From Clostridium sulfidigenes (GTDB lineage: Bacteria; Bacillota; Clostridia; Clostridiales; Clostridiaceae), in contig NZ_JPMD01000001.1 in assembly GCF_000732635.1 (NCBI RefSeq), forward strand, positions 1 to 64,000: a stretch of DNA of 64,000 nucleotides, read 5' to 3'. This document shows positions 18,817 to 28,313 of this stretch, piece after piece. A program made the translations under genes and the position numbers. A model generated the notes under the pieces. It saw only the letters and a list, made by a program, of their open reading frames with translations, ran no database searches and had not been told where the DNA came from. Every line of letters starts with the position of its first letter. The first letter of the stretch is position 1.

Positions 18817-19185
18817 ATGAGAGTTGCATTGGTTGCACACGATAAAAAGAAGGATGACATCATTGATTTTGCTAAAAGATATAAGGATGTGCTAAAGGAT
18901 CATGAACTTTATGCTACAGGCACTACAGGAAAACTTATAAATGAAATAGTTGGTCTTCCTATATATAGATTTTTATCAGGCCCCTTAGGCGGCGACCAAC
19001 AAATAGGAGCAAGACTTGCAGAAGGAAATATGGATATGATAATTTTTTTAAGAGATCCTCTTACAGCTCAACCCCATGAACCTGATGTAACAGCCCTTAT
19101 AAGACTCTCAGATGTTCACTGTATACCTCTTGCAACTAATATAGGTACAGCAGAAGTATTCATGAAGGCTTTAAAAAACAGATAA
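18817..19185 (+). CDS. mgsA: Methylglyoxal synthase
   Basis: Converts dihydroxyacetone phosphate to methylglyoxal and phosphate, a bypass of lower glycolysis. The phosphate-binding ATGTTGKLI segment (about 45-53), [17 protein letters not shown] (about 63-79), the FLRDPL catalytic aspartate near 90 and the PHEPD segment are all present. At 122 aa it is at the short end of the family but complete. It follows rodA by 11 bp, probably sharing its promoter. Confidence 0.95.
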   Translation: MRVALVAHDKKKDDIIDFAKRYKDVLKDHELYATGTTGKLINEIVGLPIYRFLSGPLGGDQQIGARLAEGNMDMIIFLRDPLTAQPHEPDVTALIRLSDVHCIPLATNIGTAEVFMKALKNR

Positions 19186-19207
19186 TAAAATTAATAATAA
19201 TATTAAT

Positions 19208-19327
19208 AAAAGAAGCTGTCTCAACACAATTTGTCAATCTTTTTAAAATGTTGAATTTGTACTTTAATATAAGTCCATGATTAACATTATTTTAGGATTG
19301 ACATATACTGAGACAGTCTTTTTTTAT
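19208..19327. repeat. MITE-like inverted-repeat element
   Basis: About 118 bp starting 23 bp after mgsA. Outer arms CTGTCTCA (216-223 of the 19-kb block, i.e. 19216-19223) and TGAGACAG (19309-19316) pair, with a second nested pair TGTCAATC (19232-19239) and GATTGACA (19296-19303); a T run follows. It could act as a terminator for mgsA. Its size, nested arms and spacing are more like a miniature or decayed insertion-sequence remnant than an ordinary terminator. No transposase is encoded. Confidence 0.55.
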
Positions 19328-19422
19328 TATGCTCTTATGAAAATAAATTTTCACACCCATCATAAAGTTAGTTTTTTTTAATATATATAAATTAGTAATA
19401 ATAAATTATGGGGGGATATTTT

Positions 19423-20238
19423 ATGGGAATTTATAATGAATATTATCAAAAATATTATTCTAATATGAAAAAACAAACAGGGACCAGTGAGTATAAACCT
19501 ACAAAATATAGTGGAAATAGTACTAAAGGTAGTAACTATAAATTAAATAGTAGAAGAAATACCTTCCCCATTTATTTAAACATTTTTGGGAAAGGCTTTG
19601 CTAATATATTGATTATTCAATGCGTAATAGTTCTAGTTCTTCTAGCTGGACTATTTTTCGCTAGAACATATCCTAACAGTTACGTTAATAAGGTATATGA
19701 TAAGAGCATAGCAATTATAAATAATGGTTTATTGAAGGAAAAAAATATTACTGTGGAAAATATAGTCCAAGCATTTAAAGAAAAAAATATATTGGATGTA
19801 TTTAAGGAAGAAAAAATAACTGAAGTTTTTAATGAAGTAAAGTCTATGGTTAATTTTGAAGAAAAGAAAGAAAATTATATAAAAGAAAACTATGTAAACC
19901 CCATAACCATAAAGGATAAAAATCAAATCACTATAAAAGATAATAGACTTTCTTTAAGCCTAACTAATGAAACTGATATAAAGGCATCCTTCCCAGGAAA
20001 GGTAAAGAGTGTAACTGAAGGAAAAGAAATTACCTTAATCCTAGACTATGGTGATGGTATTGAGATGAAATATTATGGTATTAGTGGTAGCAAAGTTAAA
20101 ATTGGAGATGCTGTTGATACAGGAGAAGTTATTGGTACAGTTAAGGGAGATGAAGGCAATATATTAAGTATAGAAGTATTTTATATGGGAAATATTTTAA
20201 ACCCAGAGAAATGCTTTAATTTTGAAACTATGATATAG
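19423..20238 (+). CDS. spoIVFA: SpoIVFA-like membrane protein with degenerate M23 (LytM) domain
   Basis: A 271-aa protein with a basic N-terminal cytoplasmic part, one membrane segment (about 52-75), a helical linker rich in EKNI repeats (about 90-150), and a C-terminal lipoyl/M23-like beta domain (about 185-265). The zinc-binding HxxxD and HxH of active M23 peptidases are absent, as in SpoIVFA, which controls SpoIVFB during pro-sigma-K processing. The adjacent SpoIVFB supports the call. ATG 19423 follows GGGGGG; the earlier ATG 19408 overlaps that site. Confidence 0.78.
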   Translation: MGIYNEYYQKYYSNMKKQTGTSEYKPTKYSGNSTKGSNYKLNSRRNTFPIYLNIFGKGFANILIIQCVIVLVLLAGLFFARTYPNSYVNKVYDKSIAIINNGLLKEKNITVENIVQAFKEKNILDVFKEEKITEVFNEVKSMVNFEEKKENYIKENYVNPITIKDKNQITIKDNRLSLSLTNETDIKASFPGKVKSVTEGKEITLILDYGDGIEMKYYGISGSKVKIGDAVDTGEVIGTVKGDEGNILSIEVFYMGNILNPEKCFNFETMI

Positions 20239-20260
20239 CAAGATTATTAGGGGGAAATCA

Positions 20261-21109
20261 TTGATACGAATAAGCAAATACTTAATACCCTATATAATTT
20301 TAATATTGATTATAGGATTTAAAAGTGAGTTAATTATAGGTTTTATAATCATAATCATCCATGAAATCATTCATTTAATAACAGCAAGAATATTAGGTTA
20401 TTCAGGATTTTCTATAGATATATTACCAATAGGTACTACACTAAAACTAAAGGAGCTAGAAGAGGCAACTCCTAAGGAAGATATTATTATATCCTTAAGT
20501 GGTCCTATAGGGAATTTTTTAATTGCTTTAACTAGTTATTTTTTAGGCAGATATTTTTCTAATTCTAGTTTTATTGAGTTTTGCAATTATAATTTAGTTA
20601 TAGGCATATTTAATCTTATACCAGCATTTCCTTTAGATGGAGGTCGTATATTAAGAGATATTCTTAATATTAAGCTCATATATAAAAAAGCTAATAAGAT
20701 TGCGCTAAATATAAGTATAGTAATAGGATATATATTTGGAGCAATCTTTTTAATGGGATTATGCATGGAGCGACTGGTTTTAGATTTTGCCTTTTTTTCT
20801 ATATTTATATTAATGATTTCCTATAAGGAAAAAGGGAGGATAGCTTATATAATAATGGGATATATCATCAAAAAAAAGGAAAAGCTAATAGGTAGAGGAT
20901 ACCTAGAAAATAAAAGTATTTCTGTTTATTACAAAATAAATATATTACAATTAATAGAATTAATAGATAAAAACAAGTATAATGTATTTACTGTACTTGA
21001 TGATGAAATGAACATGATAGGAGTTTTATATGAAGAGGATATATTAAATGGAATTAAGGAATTGGGAAATATAACTCTTGAAGAGCTTCTAGAAAGCTAT
21101 GAAAAATAG
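20261..21109 (+). CDS. spoIVFB: Site-2-type intramembrane metalloprotease SpoIVFB
   Basis: M50 family protease that in Bacillus cleaves pro-sigma-K in the mother cell. The zinc ligands HEIIH (about residues 34-38) and the distal FPLDGGRI motif (about 128-135) lie in membrane segments. A C-terminal CBS-like region (about 225-280) matches SpoIVFB, where it senses ATP. The 282-aa length fits. The start is TTG 20261 after GGGGG; no in-frame ATG gives a complete first membrane segment. It follows spoIVFA by 22 bp. Confidence 0.88.
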   Translation: MIRISKYLIPYIILILIIGFKSELIIGFIIIIIHEIIHLITARILGYSGFSIDILPIGTTLKLKELEEATPKEDIIISLSGPIGNFLIALTSYFLGRYFSNSSFIEFCNYNLVIGIFNLIPAFPLDGGRILRDILNIKLIYKKANKIALNISIVIGYIFGAIFLMGLCMERLVLDFAFFSIFILMISYKEKGRIAYIIMGYIIKKKEKLIGRGYLENKSISVYYKINILQLIELIDKNKYNVFTVLDDEMNMIGVLYEEDILNGIKELGNITLEELLESYEK

Positions 21110-21148
21110 TATAGTTACTTGAAATATTATATAGTTGTGCTAAAATGA

Positions 21149-21207
21149 AACTTAGCTTTAGCGGATGTAAAATCCTCTTAAGCTAAGTTGAATTAACTTA
21201 AGGAGGA
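21149..21207 (+). promoter_or_regulatory. Two mutually exclusive hairpins over a ribosome binding site
   Basis: Hairpin A pairs AACTTAGCTT (21149-21158) perfectly with AAGCTAAGTT (21180-21189). Hairpin B pairs TCCTCTTAAG (21173-21182) with CTTAA-G-GAGGA (21197-21207, one bulge), covering the AGGAGG of the next gene. The two share 21180-21182 so cannot both form fully. The layout suggests translational control, or a pseudoknot if the TCCTC in loop A pairs with GAGGA. No known riboswitch class is recognised. Confidence 0.55.
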
Positions 21208-21213
21208 TACTCA

Positions 21214-23073
21214 ATGAATAAAATTTCCGACGATATTTTGTACAGAGTTGAGAAACCAGCTAGATATATAGGTGGAGAATTAAACTCATATAATAAAGAT
21301 AAAAACAGTGTAGATATTAGATATGCTTTCTGTTTCCCAGATGTTTATGAAGTGGCAATGTCCCACTTGGGAACAAAAATTCTATATCATCTTATGAATG
21401 AGAGAGAGGATACCTTCTGTGAAAGATGCTTTGCACCTTGGCCAGATATGGAAAAACTACTAAGAGAAAATAACATTCCACTAGGAACTCTTGAAACTAA
21501 GGATTCCCTTAGTGAATTTGATATTTTAGGATTTACTCTTCAATATGAAATGAGCTATACTAATATCTTAAATATGTTAGATATGTGTAATATACCAGTT
21601 AGAGCTTCAAAAAGGGGAGAAGAATATCCTATCATCATGATGGGAGGTCCTTGTGCTTATAACCCTGAGCCTTTATATGATATAGCTGATGTCTTCATAT
21701 TAGGTGAAGGAGAAGAAGTTACCCATGATGTTTTAGATGTTTATAAGGAAATGAAGGGTAAATCAAAGGCCGAATACCTAAGAGCTATTTCAAAGATTCA
21801 AGGAGTTTATGTACCATCCCTTTATGACGTAAATTACAATGAAGATGGCACTATTAAGGACATGACTCCAAAGTATGAGGATGTACCTAAAACTGTTAAA
21901 AAGAGAATAGTTTCAGATTTTAATGCTAACAATTCTCCAGAAAAATTCATAGTTCCTTATACAGAAATTATTCATGATAGAATAGTTATAGAGACCTTTA
22001 GAGGCTGTACAAGGGGATGTAGATTCTGCCAAGCAGGAATGATATACAGACCAGTTAGAGAAAAAACCACAGAAAAGCTTATGGAAGAAATCGATGTTCT
22101 AGTAAAAAACACAGGTTATCAGGAGATTTCTCTAAGTTCCTTAAGTATTTGTGATTACTCTAATATCCAAAACTTAATATTTTCTTTAATTGAAAAGTAT
22201 GGAGAAGAAAAAATAGGAGTATCTATACCATCAATTAGAATAGATGCCTTCTCTGTAGATTTAATAAAGGAGATACAAAAGGTAAGAAAGACAGGATTAA
22301 CCTTTGCTCCAGAAGCTGGAACTCAAAGGATGAGAGATGTAATAAACAAAGGGGTAACAGAAGAAGACTTATTAAGATCTGCTAGAAATGCCTTTGAATC
22401 AGGTTGGTCAACTATAAAGCTATACTTTGTTATAGGACTTCCTTACGAAACCGTAGAAGACGTAGAAGGAATTGCACATTTAGCAGAAAAGGTAGTAGAG
22501 GAATACTTCCATGTACCTAGGGATGTAAGAAAGAGGGGCTTAAGAGTTACAGTAAGTACTTCTATATTAGTACCAAAGCCATTTACACCTTTCCAATGGG
22601 CTCCAATGAATCAAGTGGCTGAAGTGAGAGAAAAAATTTCAAGTCTTAGAGATGCTATAAAAAGTAAGGCTATTAACTACAATTGGCATGAATCGGCACT
22701 TAGCTACCTAGAAGCAGTATTTGCAAGAGGGGATAGAAAACTTTGTGATGTTCTAGTGAAGGCCTTTGAAAAGGGTGCTAGGTTTGATGGTTGGAACGAG
22801 TATTTCAACTTTGAATTGTGGCAAGAAGCTTTTGAAGAATGTGGGGTAGATGGAGATTTCTATGCTTATAGAGAAAGAAGTTATGATGAAATCTTACCAT
22901 GGGACTTCATTGATATAGGAGTAAGTAAAAGCTATCTAATAAGTGAAAATGAAAAAGCTAAAGAAATGGTTTTAACACCAGACTGTAGAGAGAGATGTAC
23001 AGGATGTGGAATCAATACTAGCTTTAAGGAAAGGGAGTGCTTTCATGGTGCGTTATTTAATAAAATACACTAA
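21214..23073 (+). CDS. B12-binding-domain radical SAM protein (TIGR03960 family)
   Basis: A 619-aa iron-sulfur enzyme. An N-terminal B12-binding-like region spans about 20-200, with the MGGPCAYNPEPLYD segment near 147. The radical SAM core carries CTRGCRFCQ (CxxxCxxC) near 265-275. The C-terminal extension ends with a Cys-rich CTGCG motif. The family is always next to a DUF2344 (TIGR03936) protein, as here, sometimes fused with it; the reaction is unknown. It overlaps the next gene by 29 bp. The ribosome binding site AAGGAGG lies in a possible regulatory hairpin. Confidence 0.88.
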   Translation: MNKISDDILYRVEKPARYIGGELNSYNKDKNSVDIRYAFCFPDVYEVAMSHLGTKILYHLMNEREDTFCERCFAPWPDMEKLLRENNIPLGTLETKDSLSEFDILGFTLQYEMSYTNILNMLDMCNIPVRASKRGEEYPIIMMGGPCAYNPEPLYDIADVFILGEGEEVTHDVLDVYKEMKGKSKAEYLRAISKIQGVYVPSLYDVNYNEDGTIKDMTPKYEDVPKTVKKRIVSDFNANNSPEKFIVPYTEIIHDRIVIETFRGCTRGCRFCQAGMIYRPVREKTTEKLMEEIDVLVKNTGYQEISLSSLSICDYSNIQNLIFSLIEKYGEEKIGVSIPSIRIDAFSVDLIKEIQKVRKTGLTFAPEAGTQRMRDVINKGVTEEDLLRSARNAFESGWSTIKLYFVIGLPYETVEDVEGIAHLAEKVVEEYFHVPRDVRKRGLRVTVSTSILVPKPFTPFQWAPMNQVAEVREKISSLRDAIKSKAINYNWHESALSYLEAVFARGDRKLCDVLVKAFEKGARFDGWNEYFNFELWQEAFEECGVDGDFYAYRERSYDEILPWDFIDIGVSKSYLISENEKAKEMVLTPDCRERCTGCGINTSFKERECFHGALFNKIH

Positions 23074-23749
23074 AGAAAGTGAAATAAAGTTTTTATCTCA
23101 TTTAGATTTAATGAGAACTATACAAAGAGTTATAAGAAGAGCAAAACTACCAATAGAGTATTCTAAGGGGTTTAATCCTCATATGAGCATATCTATAGCA
23201 CAACCCCTATCAGTAGGGGTATATTCTACAGGAGAATACTTAGATGCAGTGTTTATTGAAGCATTTGATGAAAAGGAAATCCTAAAGACTTTAAATGAAA
23301 ATACAGTAGGTGGAGTAAAATTTTTATCCGTTACCAAAGTAGCCAGAAAAGAAGGACAGAAAAATCAACAAGCCATGGCTACCATAGATGCAGCTAAGTA
23401 TATAATAAAGTTTAAACTTCAGGATGAGTCTGCACTAGATATGGATTCTTTAATGAATTTAAGTCAATGGACAATTTTAAAGAAATCTAAATCAGGAGAA
23501 AAGGAAACAGATATTAAACCTTTAGTTAAAGAGATAAAGTACTCCATAGATAATAAAATGTTAACTATAGAAGGACTTCTTAGTTGTGGAAGTAGAGAAA
23601 ACCTATCAGCAAGTTTACTTAGTGAATTTATAAAAACTCACGTAAAGGGAATTAAGGAAGATGCCTTTGTTGATATAAAAAGAGTAGAAATGTATGCTTT
23701 TAAAGGAAAAGAACTACTTACACTTCAAGCGTATTTTGCACAGTACTAG
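23045..23749 (+). CDS. DUF2344/TIGR03936 family protein
   Basis: A 234-aa soluble protein whose N-terminus (VRYLIKYTKESEIKFLSHLD) and SKGFNPHMSISIAQPLSVG segment near 40-58 are characteristic of this radical-SAM-linked family of unknown function. ATG 23045 is chosen because a AAGGAAAGGGAG ribosome binding site precedes it; a longer reading from 23006 would only duplicate the upstream gene in another frame. It overlaps that gene by 29 bp, so translation is coupled, and precedes rng by 11 bp. Confidence 0.87.
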   Translation: MVRYLIKYTKESEIKFLSHLDLMRTIQRVIRRAKLPIEYSKGFNPHMSISIAQPLSVGVYSTGEYLDAVFIEAFDEKEILKTLNENTVGGVKFLSVTKVARKEGQKNQQAMATIDAAKYIIKFKLQDESALDMDSLMNLSQWTILKKSKSGEKETDIKPLVKEIKYSIDNKMLTIEGLLSCGSRENLSASLLSEFIKTHVKGIKEDAFVDIKRVEMYAFKGKELLTLQAYFAQY

Positions 23750-23760
23750 GAGTTGATTTA

Positions 23761-25218
23761 ATGAAAAAAATATTCATTGAAAGACAAAATACATTATTAA
23801 AGATTGCAGTGAAATATGGTGATATTCTTAAAGAGTGTTTTATAGAAGAAGATACAGAAGGACCTAAGGTAGGAGACATATATAGAGGTGTAATTAAAAA
23901 TATAGTACCTTCTATTCATGGTGCTTTCATAGATATAGGTTATGAAAAAAATGGATATCTTTCCCTAGAAAAAAATCAGCATATAAACACCTTAAAAAAA
24001 GGTGATGAAGTTATGGTAGAGGTAGTAAAGGAAGAGATAGATAAAAAAGGCCCAAAGGTAACTAGAAACCTTTCCTTACCAGGAGCCTATGCAGTACTTA
24101 CTAAAGAACATAGCCATATAGAAATTTCAAAAAAGATTAAAACACCAAATTTTAAAGAATTAATAGAAGAAGATATATCAAAACCTGAGGATGTTGGAAT
24201 AATAATTAGAACAAAAGCAGAAAATATTGATATAAACATTTTAAAGGAAGAAATAAGTGAGTTAATACATAGATATGAAGAAATATGTAATAAGTTTACT
24301 TACTCATCTAAAGTAGGACCTCTCTATAAAGATAATGGGATCCTAAGTAGGGTCTTAAGAAATTATACTGAAGGTGGAGCTGAGATAGTAGTTGATAATT
24401 ATGAAGATTACCTTTACTATGAAAAGTTAATTAAAGAAAAGCGCTTAGAAAATCTTCATCTAAGTTTTTATGAAGGAGATTTATCCATATTTGATAATTA
24501 TGGCATAGAAAAAGAAATTTTAGCGTTAAGACATAATAAAATTAACTTATCCAGTGGTGGTAACATTGTGTTAGAACGTACTGAAGCCATGAATGTGGTG
24601 GATGTAAATACGGCTAAAAACATAAAGCCATCCTTAAAGGAAAAAAATATTTTAGTAACTAATATGGAGGCTGCTAAGGAAGTAGTAAAACAGATAAGAC
24701 TGAGAAATCTAGGTGGGATAATAGTAGTAGATTTTGTAGATATGAAATCTCATGAAGATAAAGCTGAAGTTTTAAAAGTTTTACAAGAAGAGTTTAAGGA
24801 TGATAAGCATAATACTAAAATATATCCTTTCACAGAATTAAATTTAGTTCAGATAACTAGAAAAAAATATGGTAAATCCATATGTGATTATGTTTTTAAT
24901 TCCTGTGTTTATTGTAAAGGTACAGGAGAAAAAGTATCTTTAGAATATATATTAAGCATTTTAAAAGGTAAAGTGAAAAAAATAAAATCAGAGCAGGGAA
25001 TTAAAAATATCTATATAGAACTAGATAGAAACTATGAGAATGAAATAAACAATGATATTGTAACTTTTGTGGAGAAATTAGATGGGCTAGACTGTGATAT
25101 TTTTATTAGATTTCAGGAAAATCTAGATAATTTTAAAGTTGAATCTTTAATTTTTCATAGCCAAATTGAAGCTATGGAAGAATTAAAAGTATTTTCTGCA
25201 AAAACTAGATGTAAGTAA
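23761..25218 (+). CDS. rng: Ribonuclease E/G family endoribonuclease
   Basis: A 485-aa RNase G-like enzyme. An S1 RNA-binding domain lies at about 37-110. The catalytic DNase-I-like domain includes NVVDVNTAKN near 278 with its metal-binding Asp, and IIVVDFVDM near 320. The zinc-link CxxC appears in CVYCKGTGEK near 395. It lacks the long C-terminal scaffold of E. coli RNase E. It lies just upstream of rplU, a conserved clostridial order. Confidence 0.92.
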   Translation: MKKIFIERQNTLLKIAVKYGDILKECFIEEDTEGPKVGDIYRGVIKNIVPSIHGAFIDIGYEKNGYLSLEKNQHINTLKKGDEVMVEVVKEEIDKKGPKVTRNLSLPGAYAVLTKEHSHIEISKKIKTPNFKELIEEDISKPEDVGIIIRTKAENIDINILKEEISELIHRYEEICNKFTYSSKVGPLYKDNGILSRVLRNYTEGGAEIVVDNYEDYLYYEKLIKEKRLENLHLSFYEGDLSIFDNYGIEKEILALRHNKINLSSGGNIVLERTEAMNVVDVNTAKNIKPSLKEKNILVTNMEAAKEVVKQIRLRNLGGIIVVDFVDMKSHEDKAEVLKVLQEEFKDDKHNTKIYPFTELNLVQITRKKYGKSICDYVFNSCVYCKGTGEKVSLEYILSILKGKVKKIKSEQGIKNIYIELDRNYENEINNDIVTFVEKLDGLDCDIFIRFQENLDNFKVESLIFHSQIEAMEELKVFSAKTRCK

Positions 25219-25282
25219 TAATTTTGAATAAGATGGCAATATTAGAGATGATAGTCATCAATAAAAAAATACCATAAGTTGC

Positions 25283-25311
25283 TTTACAATCATCAGCGTA
25301 TGTGTTAAAAT
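25283..25311 (+). promoter_or_regulatory. Promoter of the rplU-prp-rpmA operon
   Basis: TTTACA at 25283-25288 and TAAAAT at 25306-25311, 17-bp spacing, place the transcript start near 25318, right at the L21 leader. Confidence 0.7.
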
Positions 25312-25317
25312 GTCATT

Positions 25318-25408
25318 TGTAGACCGCACACATAAGGTTTTTAAACTAACTTATAAAATTTTGTAAAGAATTTGTAAGTTATACCTGAGATGGCGAGACT
25401 GGATTGAG
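25318..25408 (+). ncRNA. Ribosomal protein L21 leader
   Basis: The structured 5' leader of rplU has a long helix CTTATAAAATT/AATTTGTAAG (about 25351-25380) flanked by AAGG and ACCT arms, then the conserved GAGATGGCGAGACTGG stretch before the ribosome binding site. Position and motifs fit the Firmicute L21 leader, presumed to bind L21 for autoregulation. The exact ends are estimated. Confidence 0.75.
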
Positions 25409-25420
25409 GAGGTGTATTTA

Positions 25421-25732
25421 ATGTACGCAGTTTTACTTACTGGAGGAAAGCAATACAGAGTTCAAGAGGGAGACGTTTTATTCGTTGAAAAACTTGAAGC
25501 TGAAGTTGATTCAACTGTAGAATTCGATAAGGTTTTAGCAGTTGGAAAAGAAGACGGTTTAGTAGTTGGAAAGCCTGTAGTTGAAGGAGCTAAAGTTGTT
25601 GCTAAAGTAGTAGCACAAGGAAAAGCTAAGAAAGTTATAGTTTTCAAATATAAGCCAAAGAAAGACTACAGAAAGAAACAAGGTCATAGACAACCATTTA
25701 CTAAAGTTGTAATTGAGAAGATTGAAGCTTAA
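25421..25732 (+). CDS. rplU: 50S ribosomal protein L21
   Basis: A 103-aa large-subunit protein. The start [18 protein letters not shown] and the basic tail with [17 protein letters not shown] are diagnostic. ATG 25421 sits 8 bases after a GAGGAGG site; the GTG at 25412 overlaps that site. First gene of the L21-Prp-L27 operon. Confidence 0.97.
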   Translation: MYAVLLTGGKQYRVQEGDVLFVEKLEAEVDSTVEFDKVLAVGKEDGLVVGKPVVEGAKVVAKVVAQGKAKKVIVFKYKPKKDYRKKQGHRQPFTKVVIEKIEA

Positions 25733-25734
25733 TT

Positions 25735-26082
25735 ATGATTAAGGTAACTTTCAAAAGAAAAAAAAGCATGTTAGTATCATTTCATGTATATGGGCATGCT
25801 GAGTATTTTGATGTTAAGCAAAATACAACTGTTTATGATGATGTTGTTTGTGGTTCTGTAAGTAATTTAGCCCAGGTAACAATCTTAGGAGTGTTAGAGG
25901 TGCTAAAGTTAAAACCTACATATATCGCGGAAGAGGGAAACATAGCTTTAGATGTATCTAAGTTATCTCATGTGGAAATAGAAAGTACACAAGTCCTACT
26001 AGAAACGATGTTATTGGGATTAAAGAATTTAGAAATTAGTTATGGAAAATATATCAAAGTTGTAGTAGAGGAGGTGCAGTGA
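25735..26082 (+). CDS. prp: Ribosomal-processing cysteine protease Prp
   Basis: A 115-aa cysteine protease that trims the N-terminal extension of L27. The catalytic pair is visible as His in the YGHAEYFD segment and Cys in [10 protein letters not shown]. It begins 2 bp after rplU and ends 1 bp before rpmA, whose product carries the matching extension. Essentiality is known in Staphylococcus and inferred here. Confidence 0.93.
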   Translation: MIKVTFKRKKSMLVSFHVYGHAEYFDVKQNTTVYDDVVCGSVSNLAQVTILGVLEVLKLKPTYIAEEGNIALDVSKLSHVEIESTQVLLETMLLGLKNLEISYGKYIKVVVEEVQ

Positions 26083-26083
26083 T

Positions 26084-26386
26084 ATGTTACTAATAAACCT
26101 TCAGTTATGTGCTCATAAAAAAGGAGTAGGTAGCTCTAAGAACGGTAGAGATAGTGAATCTAAGAGATTAGGGGTTAAACGTGCAGACGGACAATTTGTA
26201 CTTGCAGGAAACATCCTTGTAAGACAAAGAGGAACAAAAATTCACCCAGGTACAAACGTTGGTATCGGTGGAGATGACACTCTTTTCGCTAAGGTTGATG
26301 GAGTTGTAAGATTTGAAAGAATGGGTAAAAACAAGAAAAAAGCTAGTGTTTATCCAATCGATGTAGAAATTGCAATAGCTGAATAG
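26084..26386 (+). CDS. rpmA: 50S ribosomal protein L27, with Prp-cleaved N-terminal extension
   Basis: A 100-aa L27 located near the peptidyl-transferase centre. Before the universal [15 protein letters not shown] it carries nine extra residues, MLLINLQLC, corresponding to the Firmicute MLKLNLQFF extension removed by Prp. The cleavage site is therefore predicted between C9 and A10. It is the last gene of the operon, with a terminator 7 bp downstream. Confidence 0.97.
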   Translation: MLLINLQLCAHKKGVGSSKNGRDSESKRLGVKRADGQFVLAGNILVRQRGTKIHPGTNVGIGGDDTLFAKVDGVVRFERMGKNKKKASVYPIDVEIAIAE

Positions 26387-26392
26387 TTAATT

Positions 26393-26416
26393 AAGCACCC
26401 GTAAGGGTGCTTTTTT
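26393..26416 (+). terminator. Terminator after rpmA
   Basis: AAGCACCC-GTAA-GGGTGCTTTTTT, a strong hairpin with T run. Confidence 0.93.
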
Positions 26417-26604
26417 ATGACATAGGACAATTATTTACTCATAGGGCAATTATTTATTCTATGTTATAAAAAAACATCCCTAGGTGTTAATTAGTTTTAA
26501 AATAAAACATAGGTAAAATTATTATTTTTGTAAATAATAATAATATACTCATACTTAATTCGTAAAAATATCAAAGGATATTTTGTTAGGAAGGTGAAAT
26601 AATA

Positions 26605-27882
26605 ATGTTTATAGATACAGCCAAGATTTTTGTACAGTCCGGAGATGGTGGTAATGGTTCCATTCATTTTAGAAGAGAAAAATTTGCTCCACTAGGTGGA
26701 CCAGATGGTGGAGATGGTGGAGATGGTGGAAGTGTCATATTAGTAGTAGATAGTAATATGACTACCCTATTAGATTTTTCTTATCACCGTAAATTCGTAG
26801 CTCCTAATGGAGGAAAGGGTGAAGGCTCTAAATGCTACGGAAGAGGTGGAGAAGATATTATTATCAGAGTTCCAATGGGAACTATAGTTAAAGACTTTGA
26901 AACAGATAAAGTTATGTGTGACTTAGCTCATGATGGCGATAAATTTGTAGTATGTAAAGGTGGAAAAGGCGGAAAAGGAAATGCAAAATTTTGTACTCCT
27001 ACAAGACAGGCGCCAAACTTTGCAGAGCCAGGTATGCCAGGAGAAGAAAGATGGATTAAGTTAGAACTTAAACTTTTAGCAGATGTAGGACTTCTAGGAT
27101 TCCCTAACGTAGGGAAATCAACACTTTTATCCATGGTATCTAAGGCTAGACCAAAGATAGCTAACTACCACTTTACTACTATAAAACCAAACCTTGGAGT
27201 AGTAGCTGTGAAGGGTATAGAACCTTTTGTTATTGCTGACATTCCAGGTATCATAGAAGGAGCAGCAGAGGGAGTAGGATTAGGATTAGAGTTCTTAAGA
27301 CATATAGAGAGAACTAGAATGCTTATTCATGTAGTTGATATTTCTGGAGTTGAAGGAAGAAATCCTATAGAAGACTTTAAAAGGATTAATGAAGAACTTA
27401 AAAAATATAGCATAAAGCTATGGGATAGACCACAGATAATTGCAGCAAATAAATCTGATATGCTCTATGATGAAGAAGTTTATGAAAACTTTAAAAAAGA
27501 ATTACAAGCTATGGGCTATGATAAGATATATAAGATATCTGCAGCTACCAATGAAGGTGTAGATGATCTTATGAAGGCTGCAGCTGAAATGCTTAGCACA
27601 ATTCCTGTTAAGGAATTAGAGATTTCAGAAGACGATAAATTTATTCCTGAAGAAAAGAGATTTACATATGAAATAAATGAAGTCGAAGAAGGTATATTTG
27701 AAATTACAGGATCCTTTGTAGATAGATTATTGACTAGTGTAAATGTAAATGAGCCAGATTCATTAAGATACTTCCATAAAGTTTTAAGAAACAAAGGAAT
27801 TATCAATGAGTTAAAGGATATGGGAATACAAGATGGTGACCTAGTAAGATTAAATGATTTTGAATTTGAGTTCTTATTATAA
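26605..27882 (+). CDS. obgE: GTPase Obg/CgtA
   Basis: Ribosome-assembly GTPase linked to stringent response and sporulation. It has the Gly-rich Obg fold (about 1-158, with [12 protein letters not shown]), the G domain with G1 GFPNVGKST near 165, G3 DIPG near 212 and NKSD near 282, then a C-terminal OCT domain (about 340-425). The 425-aa length with OCT domain is usual in Firmicutes. A GGAAGGTG ribosome binding site precedes ATG 26605. Confidence 0.97.
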   Translation: MFIDTAKIFVQSGDGGNGSIHFRREKFAPLGGPDGGDGGDGGSVILVVDSNMTTLLDFSYHRKFVAPNGGKGEGSKCYGRGGEDIIIRVPMGTIVKDFETDKVMCDLAHDGDKFVVCKGGKGGKGNAKFCTPTRQAPNFAEPGMPGEERWIKLELKLLADVGLLGFPNVGKSTLLSMVSKARPKIANYHFTTIKPNLGVVAVKGIEPFVIADIPGIIEGAAEGVGLGLEFLRHIERTRMLIHVVDISGVEGRNPIEDFKRINEELKKYSIKLWDRPQIIAANKSDMLYDEEVYENFKKELQAMGYDKIYKISAATNEGVDDLMKAAAEMLSTIPVKELEISEDDKFIPEEKRFTYEINEVEEGIFEITGSFVDRLLTSVNVNEPDSLRYFHKVLRNKGIINELKDMGIQDGDLVRLNDFEFEFLL

Positions 27883-27903
27883 AATTAGGGGGAAATAAAT
27901 AAC

Positions 27904-28197
27904 ATGATAACAACAAAACAAAGAAGCTATCTTAGATCTCTTGGAAGTCAATTAGCACCTATATTCCAAGTAGGAAAAGGTGGCATAGAAGAAAACTTTC
28001 TTAAGCAGATAGATGGGGCTCTAGAATCAAGAGAGCTAATCAAGATAAAAACTTTAAATAATAGTGGGATTACAGCAAGAGAAGCTTCAGAAATTTTATG
28101 TGAAGAATTAGGTTGTGAAGGAATTCAAGCTATAGGAAGTAAATTAGTTATATATCGCAAATCTAAGAAAAATCCTAAAATAGAACTTCCTAAATAA
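27904..28197 (+). CDS. yhbY: YhbY family CRM-domain RNA-binding protein
   Basis: A 97-aa single CRM domain protein that associates with pre-50S particles. The start TTKQRSYLRSLGSQLAPIFQ and the GKGGI loop (GxxG, residues about 24-28) are typical. It lies 21 bp after obg and upstream of nadD, a conserved ribosome assembly neighbourhood. Confidence 0.94.
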   Translation: MITTKQRSYLRSLGSQLAPIFQVGKGGIEENFLKQIDGALESRELIKIKTLNNSGITAREASEILCEELGCEGIQAIGSKLVIYRKSKKNPKIELPK

Positions 28198-28313
28198 TAT
28201 ACATTTAATAGAGTTTTAGAAACCTTTAAATATATGTAACTTTTAAACAAGTATTCCAATTGCAGTTGGTAAAATACTTCATATATGGTATTATAATTTA
28301 AAGAGGTAATAGC

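Noticed and set aside
21149..21207. Cobalamin riboswitch upstream of the B12-binding gene
   Set aside because: The region is far shorter than that class and lacks its conserved core; only a small two-state hairpin is visible.
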